Source: Betaproteobacteria bacterium HGW-Betaproteobacteria-2 (GTDB lineage Bacteria; Pseudomonadota; Gammaproteobacteria; Burkholderiales; Methylophilaceae). Taken from it: 7,889 bases of DNA. The notes below the pieces were generated by a model. The model was given only the letters and a program-made list of their open reading frames with translations, ran no database searches and had not been told where the DNA came from. The position numbers and the translations under genes were made by a program. The stretch covers positions 1 through 7,889 of the forward strand of contig PHCM01000059.1 of assembly GCA_002842255.1 (NCBI GenBank), in the 5' to 3' direction. This document shows, piece by piece, positions 1-6,000 of the stretch (position 1 is its first letter; every line of letters starts with the position of its first letter).

Positions 1-52
1 TGACGACCTTCGCATTACAAGTGCGCTGCTCTACCAACTGAGCTAATCCGGC
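1..52 (-). tRNA. tRNA-Thr (anticodon UGU), 3' part cut off by the window edge
   Basis: Read on the minus strand from position 52, the sequence folds as the first 52 nt of a tRNA. It has an acceptor 5' strand GCCGGAT, TA at positions 8-9, a D arm with GCTC/GAGC stems around AGTTGGTA, and A26. An anticodon arm follows with loop CTTGTAA, which places TGT at tRNA positions 34-36 (window 17-19). The variable region AGGTC follows. UGU reads ACA and related threonine codons. The body closely resembles E. coli threonine tRNAs as I remember them. The T arm, acceptor 3' strand and any encoded CCA lie outside the window, so acceptor pairing cannot be checked. Outer anticodon-stem pair 27-43 is G-A, as in E. 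coli thrW-type tRNAs. Confidence 0.93.
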
Positions 53-61
53 AAAAACGTA

Positions 62-90
62 ATTTTATCGTATTAAATCTATTTAACCAA
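62..90 (-). promoter_or_regulatory. Candidate sigma-70 promoter for tRNA-Thr
   Basis: On the minus strand a -35-like TTGGTT (85-90) is separated by 17 nt from a -10-like TAAAAT (62-67, five of six matches to TATAAT). The -10 ends nine bases before the mature tRNA 5' end, so a transcript would start only about two or three bases upstream of it. The -35 lies inside the last sspB codons. The spacing is good, but the -35 matches at only three of six positions. Confidence 0.4.
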
Positions 91-510
91 CTTCAAAAAT
101 GGTTTCTTTTCGGCTGGCTCTATTTTTTTATTCTCATCTGCGTCCAGAGCCGGCTCTTCAGTTTCCGCCTCTCCAACCTGAGCTCCGGATTCCTCCGGCT
201 CCGGTTGAAAAAACAGGCCTTGACCATTTTCCCTGGCAAACACACCTCTCACTGCATGCATGGGCACATACAACTCATTGGCGACACCGCCGAAGCGCGC
301 CGAGAAAGTAATGGCATCATTACCGATCTGCAAATTCTTGGTTGCCGAATAGTTGATGTTAAGGACAATCTCACCATCCTTGACATAAGCCATGGGCACT
401 CGTGTCTGGCCATCCACTGCCACCAGCAAATGTGGTGTCAAACCGTTGTCAACACACCACTCATGCATGGCACGAATCATGTATGGCTTGGTTGATGTGA
501 ATTCGCTCAT
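79..510 (-). CDS. sspB: ClpXP protease specificity-enhancing factor SspB
   Basis: Encodes 143 residues. SspB is a cytoplasmic adaptor that binds ssrA-tagged and some other substrates and tethers them to the ClpX unfoldase for degradation by ClpP. Residues 1 to about 102 form the compact substrate-binding domain; family-typical stretches are SEFTSTKPYMIRAMHEWC, the VPMAYVKDGEIVLNI strand region and the ARFGG segment. Residues about 103-133 are an acidic, Glu-rich, probably disordered linker. The tail PFLKLVK (137-143) matches the ClpX-docking module (E. coli ends in a similar LRVVK), so both functional ends are intact. The ATG has GAGG six bases upstream. It lies 61 nt downstream of sspA on the same strand and is probably cotranscribed with it, as in E. 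coli. Stop codon TAG. Confidence 0.96.
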   Translation of the reverse strand: MSEFTSTKPYMIRAMHEWCVDNGLTPHLLVAVDGQTRVPMAYVKDGEIVLNINYSATKNLQIGNDAITFSARFGGVANELYVPMHAVRGVFARENGQGLFFQPEPEESGAQVGEAETEEPALDADENKKIEPAEKKPFLKLVK

Positions 511-571
511 CGCTCGCCTCAGCCTCGTCAGTTAACACCAGAATCCAGCGTCTTGCCCCGAACCAGCAAAC

Positions 572-1171
572 CTACTTGCGCATTGCTTTCTCTGATGGCG
601 TCATCGCTTCTATATACGCCGGGCGAGAGAATATACGTTCTGCATACTTAAGTAAAGGCGCAGCCTGTTTCGGCAGCTCAATACCGTAGTGGCCAAGGCG
701 CCACAACAGCGGAGCAAGGGCAACATCCAGCATGGAAAATTCATCACCCAGAATATATTGCTGCTTGCTGAACAGCGGCACGATCTGCGTCAGATTGTCA
801 CGAATCGTGGCACGTGCTTTGTCAGCAGCCTTTTGGTTGCCCGACTCCAGATCAGGAATATGAGAAAAAAGCTGCTCCTCAAAATTGTGCAGAAACAGTC
901 GCGCACGTGCGCGCATGACCGGATCAGCCGGCATCAACTGTGGGTGCGGGAAACGCTCATCAATATATTCATTGATGATATTGGCCTGCTGCAACACCAG
1001 GTCGCGCTCGACCAGCACCGGCACCTCATTATGCGGATTGATGATAGCCAGATCCTCTGGCTTGTTGGCCAAATCTACATCAATGACTTGGAAATCCATG
1101 CCTTTTTCAAAAAGCACAATGCGGCAACGATGACTGTAAGGGTCAGTGGTGCCAGAATATAACGTCATCAT
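572..1171 (-). CDS. sspA: Stringent starvation protein A (RNA polymerase-associated, GST fold)
   Basis: Encodes 199 residues, close to the roughly 205-212 usual for the family. SspA binds RNA polymerase and in E. coli lowers H-NS levels and supports stationary-phase survival; it has a glutathione-transferase fold but is not known to be an active transferase. The N-terminal thioredoxin-like half begins MTLYSGTTDPYSHRCRIVL and contains NPHNEVPVLV (about 45-54). The DERFPHP segment (71-77) includes the surface Pro-His-Pro known to matter for E. coli SspA activity. The helical C-terminal half carries DEFSMLDVALAPLLWRL (143-159). Two adjacent ATGs (1171 and 1168) can start it; AGGA about ten bases upstream of the first slightly favours 1171. 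It sits just after a terminator that follows petC, so its promoter is unclear. TAG stop. Confidence 0.96.
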   Translation of the reverse strand: MMTLYSGTTDPYSHRCRIVLFEKGMDFQVIDVDLANKPEDLAIINPHNEVPVLVERDLVLQQANIINEYIDERFPHPQLMPADPVMRARARLFLHNFEEQLFSHIPDLESGNQKAADKARATIRDNLTQIVPLFSKQQYILGDEFSMLDVALAPLLWRLGHYGIELPKQAAPLLKYAERIFSRPAYIEAMTPSEKAMRK

Positions 1172-1185
1172 AATAGTGGTTTCCT

Positions 1186-1239
1186 AAAAACTAAAAAGCA
1201 AAACGGGAGGAGCCTCCATTCGACTGGAAACCCCTCCCG
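1186..1239 (-). terminator. Rho-independent terminator after petC
   Basis: On the minus strand CGGGAGG (1233-1239) pairs perfectly with CCTCCCG (1204-1210). Inside this seven-pair stem a second short stem TCCA/TGGA (1225-1228 with 1215-1218) can form across a symmetric four-by-four internal loop, closing a six-base loop. The hairpin is followed at once by TTTT GC TTTTT AG TTTTT (down to 1186). There is no T-run on the plus-strand side, so it works only for minus-strand transcription, that is for petABC. It ends 14 bases before the sspA start codon. Confidence 0.85.
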
Positions 1240-1248
1240 CCAGTTAAA

Positions 1249-2010
1249 TTAATGTACGTCTTTCCAGAACTCTTTTTTCAGATAGTACGAAACGACGAAC
1301 AGCAGGCCCAGGAACAACAAGACAATAACGCCGAGTTTCTTGCGCTGCACCTGTGCAGGCTCAGCCATGAACACCAGATAATTTACCAAATCAGCCATGG
1401 CGACATCATACTCTGCCGGCGTCATGACACCGGGCTTATCCAGCACCAGATGATGACTTTCTGTCTTTGTTCCATCAGCAGCAACATGCTCCTCGGTCTT
1501 CATGACCTGCTGGCCCTGAAGCTCCCAAAGCACGTGCGGCATCCCCACATTGGCAAACGCGACATTGTTCCAGCCAGTCGGACGACTGTCGTCACGGTAG
1601 AAGCCGCGCAGGTAGGTATAGAGCCAATCCGCAGTGCGTGCACGGGCTTCCACGGTCAGATCCGGCGGCACAACACCAAACCAGGCTTTCGCTTCTGCTT
1701 TGGGCATGGTCACCTGCATAGTCTCACCAACCTTGTCGGCAGCGAACAGCAAATTATTCTTGATCTGCTCTTCTGTCAGCCCGATATCCACCAGCCTGTT
1801 ATAGCGCATGTAGTTCGCGCTATGACAGTTCAGGCAATAGTTGACGAACAGTTTGGAGCCGCGCTGCAAGGACTCATGATTGTTGAGATTCACTGGCGCC
1901 TTGTCCAGGTGGACATCTCCACCCGCCGCCACAGCGAGCGCCGGCAGCGTCAGGAAAAAAGCTGCCAAAAATCCGTGTTTAACGGTATTGATGATTGATT
2001 GTGACTTCAT
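1249..2010 (-). CDS. petC: Cytochrome c1 of the cytochrome bc1 complex
   Basis: Encodes 253 residues from ATG at 2010. This subunit carries haem c on the periplasmic side and passes electrons from the Rieske protein to soluble cytochrome c. Residues 1 to about 29 are a Sec signal peptide ending LPALAVAA. The single haem-binding motif is C59-L-N-C62-H63, followed by SANYMRYNRL. PPDLT (115-119) is a family signature. M157 in ANVGMPHVL is the likely sixth haem ligand, aligned with the IGMAPP segment of mitochondrial c1. A C-terminal transmembrane helix (about 224-243) precedes the basic end KKEFWKDVH. The start overlaps the petB stop as TAATG, implying translational coupling; upstream AAAGGG is a modest ribosome site about ten bases away. 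An in-frame ATG at 2064 would add 18 polar residues before the signal peptide and is rejected. Confidence 0.96.
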   Translation of the reverse strand: MKSQSIINTVKHGFLAAFFLTLPALAVAAGGDVHLDKAPVNLNNHESLQRGSKLFVNYCLNCHSANYMRYNRLVDIGLTEEQIKNNLLFAADKVGETMQVTMPKAEAKAWFGVVPPDLTVEARARTADWLYTYLRGFYRDDSRPTGWNNVAFANVGMPHVLWELQGQQVMKTEEHVAADGTKTESHHLVLDKPGVMTPAEYDVAMADLVNYLVFMAEPAQVQRKKLGVIVLLFLGLLFVVSYYLKKEFWKDVH

Positions 2011-3305
2011 TATGCGGTCACCCTTTCCGGCACTGGTTTTGTCTTGTCTTTCTTCGTATACCAAGGCATCAGAATAAAGAAGAGGAAGTAGGTCAATGTG
2101 AAGATACGTGCCACGATGGTCGCACGGTCAGCACCGCCGACAATCCAGGTACTTGCATCAAACACACCCCAGACGTTGGAAGGCTTGGTACCCAGATAAC
2201 CGAGCACAATGAAACTCACCACGAACAACGCCAGCCACTTCTTGTAGAGCGAACCACGATAACGAATTGATTTCACCGGACTACGATCCAGCCATGGCAA
2301 CAAGGCAAAGATCATGACGGACAGGCCCATCGCCGCGACTCCCGGGAACTGGGAATTGAAAATCGGTGGAACCGCACGCAGAATCGAGTAATACGGCGTG
2401 AAATACCAGACCGGGGCAATGTGCGCCGGCGTCTGCAAGGGATCAGCCGGGATAAAGTTGTCTGCTTCGAGGAAATATCCGCTCATCTCCGGCGCGAAGA
2501 AGATGATGGCCGAAAAGACCATCAGGAACACCGCCACACCGACAATATCCTTCACCGTGTAATAAGGATGAAAAGGAATGCCATCCAGCGGAATGTGCGT
2601 CTTCGGATCCTTGTGAGCCTTGATTTCGATACCGTCAGGATTGTTGGAACCGACCTCATGCAAGGCAATCAGATGCGCCACAACCAGGCCTAACAGCACC
2701 AGCGGCAAGGCGATGACGTGAAAAGCGAAGAAACGGTTCAGCGTTGCATCGGAAACAACATAATCGCCACGCAACCACTCGGACACATCAGGGCCGATAA
2801 ACGGGATGGATGTGAATAGATTGATGATAACCTGCGCACCCCAGTAGGACATCTGACCCCACGGCAACAAGTAGCCGAAGAACGCTTCGCCCATCAGCAC
2901 CAGAAAGATGCCCACGCCGAACAACCAGATCAGCTCGCGCGGCGCACGATAGGAACCGTAGATCAGACCGCGGAACATATGCAGATAAACCACCACAAAG
3001 AACATGGAAGCCCCGGTTGAGTGCATGTAGCGAATCAACCAACCCCAAGACACATCACGCATGATGTATTCGACAGAACCGAAAGCCAGAGCGGCATCCG
3101 GCTTGTAATGCATGGTCAGGAAAATGCCAGTGACTATCTGCAGGACCAGCACCAGCATAGCCAGCGAACCGAAAAAATACCAGAAATTGAAATTTTTCGG
3201 CGCATAGTATTCAGTCAGATGTGCCTTGATATTGGAGGTCAGCGGAAAACGCTGATCCACCCAGGTGAGCACCCCTGCCATGCATTGTTCTACCTTGTTT
3301 TTCAT
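2010..3305 (-). CDS. petB: Cytochrome b of the cytochrome bc1 complex
   Basis: Encodes 431 residues. This is the membrane core of complex III; it oxidises ubiquinol at Qo, reduces quinone at Qi and holds haems bL and bH. About eight transmembrane helices are visible. The four haem ligands are H95 (RYMHSTGAS) and H109 (VYLHMFRG) in one helix and H196 (FAFHVIAL) and H211 (VVAHLIALH) in another. The second pair is 15 positions apart, one more than in mitochondrial cytochrome b. The Qo motif reads PVWY (298-301) instead of PEWY. GYLLPWGQMSYWGA (144-157) is the conserved cd1-helix region. A strong AAGGAGG lies about ten bases before the ATG, inside the end of petA. petA ends two bases upstream, and its own TAA overlaps the petC ATG by one base. 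Confidence 0.97.
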   Translation of the reverse strand: MKNKVEQCMAGVLTWVDQRFPLTSNIKAHLTEYYAPKNFNFWYFFGSLAMLVLVLQIVTGIFLTMHYKPDAALAFGSVEYIMRDVSWGWLIRYMHSTGASMFFVVVYLHMFRGLIYGSYRAPRELIWLFGVGIFLVLMGEAFFGYLLPWGQMSYWGAQVIINLFTSIPFIGPDVSEWLRGDYVVSDATLNRFFAFHVIALPLVLLGLVVAHLIALHEVGSNNPDGIEIKAHKDPKTHIPLDGIPFHPYYTVKDIVGVAVFLMVFSAIIFFAPEMSGYFLEADNFIPADPLQTPAHIAPVWYFTPYYSILRAVPPIFNSQFPGVAAMGLSVMIFALLPWLDRSPVKSIRYRGSLYKKWLALFVVSFIVLGYLGTKPSNVWGVFDASTWIVGGADRATIVARIFTLTYFLFFILMPWYTKKDKTKPVPERVTA

Positions 3306-3307
3306 GG

Positions 3308-3904
3308 CTATACTGCCTCCTTGCTATGTTCACCCACCAACAGGATTGCGTCACTCAGATAATGGTGCGGCGGCACCACCAGGTTGGTCGGTGCCGGCGA
3401 ACCCTTGAACACACGGCCTGCAAGATCGAACTTGGAACCATGGCAAGGACAGAAGAAACCACCCTTCCAGTCGTCACCCATGTCGCCGTTTGGCTGCAGC
3501 TTGGGTGATGGTGAGCAACCCAGATGGGTACAGATCCCCTCCATCACCATCAGGTTGGGGCGAATCGAACGGGTTGCATTCTTGCAATAATCGGGCTGCT
3601 GACTAACCACATCCAGATTAGGATCCGTCAGCTTGTCTTCCTGACCGGAAAGTGTTTGACTCATACTTTCCGTCAGATTGACGATCCATACCGGCTTGCC
3701 GCGCCATTCAACCGTGATCATCGCGCCAGGTTCGATCTTGCTTATATCCACCTCAACGGCCGCCCCGGCAGCCCGGGCACGCGCACTGGGCAACATGCTA
3801 CTTACAAAAGGTACGGCCATCGCGGCAACTGCCACTCCACCCACGGCGGAAGTAGCAGCTATCAGGAATCTGCGCTTAGCCTGATCAACTGGTTGATTTG
3901 CCAT
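3308..3904 (-). CDS. petA: Ubiquinol-cytochrome c reductase Rieske iron-sulfur subunit
   Basis: Encodes 198 residues. The protein carries the Rieske [2Fe-2S] cluster that takes the first electron from ubiquinol at Qo and shuttles it to cytochrome c1. Residues 1-10 are polar, then twin arginines R11-R12 (KRRFLIAAT) precede a hydrophobic anchor (about 13-40), a Tat-type signal that probably stays uncleaved. The cluster motifs are C125-T-H127-L-G-C130 and C152-P-C154-H155-G-S157. C125, H127, C152 and H155 ligate iron, and C130 and C154 form the stabilising disulfide. Twenty-one residues separate C130 from C152, longer than in mitochondria and typical of beta- and gammaproteobacteria. AAGGG lies six bases before the ATG. 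It is the first pet gene, 133 bp after the NIF3 gene. Stop TAG. Confidence 0.97.
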   Translation of the reverse strand: MANQPVDQAKRRFLIAATSAVGGVAVAAMAVPFVSSMLPSARARAAGAAVEVDISKIEPGAMITVEWRGKPVWIVNLTESMSQTLSGQEDKLTDPNLDVVSQQPDYCKNATRSIRPNLMVMEGICTHLGCSPSPKLQPNGDMGDDWKGGFFCPCHGSKFDLAGRVFKGSPAPTNLVVPPHHYLSDAILLVGEHSKEAV

Positions 3905-3994
3905 TACTTACCCTTAAAAAATATTCCAAACCGTCAAGCATTCCCGGCATCACAAACAGTCAAAGCAGGAACACACAAACATAATCAGCCCGCC

Positions 3995-4023
3995 ATTTTA
4001 CAGCTTTCGCATTAAAAATTAAA
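3995..4023 (-). promoter_or_regulatory. Weak candidate promoter upstream of petA
   Basis: On the minus strand TAAAAT (3995-4000, five of six matches to the -10 consensus) is preceded by a 17-nt spacer and TTTAAT (4018-4023, about three of six matches to -35). It lies in the 133-bp gap between the NIF3 gene and petA, the only sizeable non-coding space before petABC. The region is AT-rich, so chance matches are likely. No clear terminator for the NIF3 gene is seen in this gap. Confidence 0.28.
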
Positions 4024-4037
4024 CCTTTATCCACACA

Positions 4038-4784
4038 TCAAACAGGATTGTCGATATCGATAAACTGGTGTTTCAAGCCGAACTGCTCGGCGAGGTGCCG
4101 TCCCAGTGCCTGCACACCATAACGCTCCGTGGCATGATGGCCGGCAGCGATATATGCCACGCCCGACTCGCGTGCCAGATGCACGGTCTGCTCCGAGATT
4201 TCGCCGCTGACGAACACATCCACCCCCAACTCGATTGCAATCTCCAGATACTGTTGTGCCGCGCCCGTGCACCATGCAACGCGCTGCACTTCCCGGGCGG
4301 CACCACTGACGACGAAAGGCTGCCTTTGCAGCAAAACGCCGAGACGCTGCTGGAAACTATCCAGCGTTTCGGCTTGCGGCAGACTGCCATACGACACCAA
4401 GGGCTGTTCGCCGGCACTGCCTTCCAGTTGCAATCCCAGCTTGAAACCGAGCTGCGCGTTATTCCCCAGCACTGGATGCGCATCCAGAGGCAGGTGATAG
4501 GCCGCCAGATTGAGCTGGTGCTCGAGCAGAAAACGGATGCGTTTCTGTTTGATACCGATGATTCGGGGATCCTCGTTACGCCAGAAATAGCCATGATGCA
4601 CCAGCACCATGTCCGCACCTGCCTGCTGCGCAGCCTGCAACAATTCCATGCTGGCCGTAACACCGGTTACTATCTTGTTGACTTCCTCACGCCCCTCGAC
4701 TTGCAGCCCATTCGGACAATAATCGCGAAAGCGCTCAACCTCCAGGATTTGTCCGGTATAATCCATTAACTCTTTAATATTCAT
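4038..4784 (-). CDS. NIF3/YbgI family dinuclear metal-binding protein
   Basis: Encodes 248 residues, the same size class as E. coli YbgI (about 247). The family is often annotated as 'GTP cyclohydrolase 1 type 2 homolog', but its cellular role is not settled, so no reaction is assigned here. All expected metal ligands are present: H63-H64 in VLVHHGYFWRNEDP, H97 and D101 in AYHLPLDAHP, and H216 and E220 in AAGHHATERYG. The N-terminal DYCPNGLQVEG (21-31) is also a family signature. The ATG is preceded by GAGG nine bases upstream. Stop TGA. It lies divergently from the protease gene, with only 28 bp between start codons, and upstream of petA on the same strand; it could be cotranscribed with petABC through a 133-bp gap, but this is inference. 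Confidence 0.93.
   Translation of the reverse strand: MNIKELMDYTGQILEVERFRDYCPNGLQVEGREEVNKIVTGVTASMELLQAAQQAGADMVLVHHGYFWRNEDPRIIGIKQKRIRFLLEHQLNLAAYHLPLDAHPVLGNNAQLGFKLGLQLEGSAGEQPLVSYGSLPQAETLDSFQQRLGVLLQRQPFVVSGAAREVQRVAWCTGAAQQYLEIAIELGVDVFVSGEISEQTVHLARESGVAYIAAGHHATERYGVQALGRHLAEQFGLKHQFIDIDNPV
4757..4762 (+). promoter_or_regulatory. Perfect TATAAT -10 hexamer, candidate promoter of the degS-type gene
   Basis: A perfect TATAAT occurs on the plus strand inside the first codons of the divergent NIF3 gene. Transcription would start near 4769 and give a leader of about 44 nt before the protease ATG at 4813. At the 17-nt spacing the -35 position reads CTCAAC, a poor match, and there is no TG extension. 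Support therefore rests on the -10 hexamer and its position. Confidence 0.35.
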
Positions 4785-4812
4785 TATGTTCTGCCTCTAA
4801 CCGATCCAACCC

Positions 4813-5985
4813 ATGAAGAAACTTTGGCTTATTTTTGCACAGACCGTGACCATTAGTCTCGGCACCTTGTTTGTTGTTCAGACTTTCTATCCGGAGCTTC
4901 TCAAACCATCACTGGACCCAAAGTCGCCCCCACCTGTGCAGATAAGCCAGGCCACCCCCAACGAAACAGCTCAGGTATCGGGCTCCTACAGCAGTGCTGC
5001 AAAAAAAGCCATGCCTGCGGTAGTCAACATCTTCACCAGCAAGAAAGCTGAACCCAGACCGCTACACCCCTTCATGGACGATCCTCTGTTCCGGCATTTC
5101 TTCGGCGATCAGTTTGAAGATGAACAACGCTCGGATAACAGCCTGGGTTCCGGTGTAGTCGTCAGTCCGCAGGGCTACATCATCACCAATCACCATGTCA
5201 TCGAAGCGGCAGATGAGATCGAAGTCGCACTGGCCGATGGCCGCACCATGCCGGCAACCATAGTCGGCACCGATCCTGAAACCGACCTGGCTGTGCTAAA
5301 GGTCGAAGCCACGAACCTGCCGGCCATCACTTTCGCCGATCCGGACAAATACAGTGTAGGCGATGTCGTACTTGCCATCGGCAACCCGTTCGGTGTCGGC
5401 CAGACCGTCACCCAAGGCATCATCAGCGCCTTGGGCCGAAGCCATCTCGGCATCAATACCTTTGAAAATTTCATCCAGACCGACGCTTCCATCAATCCCG
5501 GCAACTCGGGCGGCGCACTGATCGATACCAGCGGCAATCTGGTCGGTGTGAACAGCGCCATCTATTCACGTAGCGGCGGCTCCATGGGCATCGGCTTTGC
5601 CATTCCAGTCAGCCTGGCCAAACAGGTGATGGAACAGATTATCCGGCAGGGTAGCGTCGTACGTGGCTGGGTCGGCATAGAAGCGCAGGACATCACACCG
5701 CAACTGGCAGAATCGTTCCGTCTCTCCCATACCCAGGGCTCACTGATTGCAGGCGTGCTACCTGACAGCCCGGCAAAAAAAGCCGGCCTAAAACCAGGGG
5801 ACATTCTGCTGGAGATCAACGGCAACAAGGTCGTCAACAGTTCATCCATGCTCAATCTGATCGCCAACCTGCAGCCAAACGACAAAGCTGCCCTGAAGGT
5901 CGCCAGAAACCAGCGTGAGTTGGAAATCGAAGTCGTGATCGGCAAACGGCCGTCTGTACAGCAGGTAATGCAGGACCGTCGTTAA
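4813..5985 (+). CDS. degS: DegS/AlgW-type membrane-anchored serine endoprotease (HtrA family)
   Basis: Encodes 390 residues. HtrA proteases act in the periplasm; DegS and AlgW cut the anti-sigma factor RseA/MucA when misfolded porins bind the PDZ domain. An N-terminal hydrophobic helix (about 4-24), with no obvious cleavage site, looks like a membrane anchor and sets it apart from secreted DegP/DegQ. A proline-rich linker follows (about 31-55). The trypsin-like domain has the triad H128 (TNHHVI), D158 (TDLAVL) and S232 (NPGNSGGAL). One PDZ domain covers about 280-375 (GWVGIEAQDI, LKPGDILLEINGNKV); DegP/DegQ usually have two. TAA lies in frame 12 bases upstream, so 4813 is the first possible start; no Shine-Dalgarno sequence precedes it. 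It converges with tatC, 15 bp between stops. DegS rather than DegQ is inferred from the anchor and single PDZ. Confidence 0.92.
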   Translation: MKKLWLIFAQTVTISLGTLFVVQTFYPELLKPSLDPKSPPPVQISQATPNETAQVSGSYSSAAKKAMPAVVNIFTSKKAEPRPLHPFMDDPLFRHFFGDQFEDEQRSDNSLGSGVVVSPQGYIITNHHVIEAADEIEVALADGRTMPATIVGTDPETDLAVLKVEATNLPAITFADPDKYSVGDVVLAIGNPFGVGQTVTQGIISALGRSHLGINTFENFIQTDASINPGNSGGALIDTSGNLVGVNSAIYSRSGGSMGIGFAIPVSLAKQVMEQIIRQGSVVRGWVGIEAQDITPQLAESFRLSHTQGSLIAGVLPDSPAKKAGLKPGDILLEINGNKVVNSSSMLNLIANLQPNDKAALKVARNQRELEIEVVIGKRPSVQQVMQDRR

Positions 5986-6000
5986 ACTGGAAACCTGAAC

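Noticed and set aside
1252..1998. Long plus-strand open frame (248 codons) opposite petC
   Set aside because: Its translation is rich in His, Gln and Arg and has no recognisable domain. It is exactly opposite a confident gene and looks like a codon-bias shadow.
2011..2064. In-frame upstream ATG giving cytochrome c1 18 extra N-terminal residues
   Set aside because: The extension is polar, lies inside petB and would bury the signal peptide. The ATG at 2010 overlaps the petB stop and leads straight into a normal signal peptide.
4028..4041. FNR-like half site TTGAT upstream of petA on the minus strand
   Set aside because: The second half (GGATA in place of ATCAA) does not match, and the half site overlaps the NIF3 stop codon.
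4068..4769. Long plus-strand open frame (233 codons) opposite the NIF3 gene
   Set aside because: It has no domain or signal I recognise, while the minus-strand frame has all the NIF3 metal ligands.
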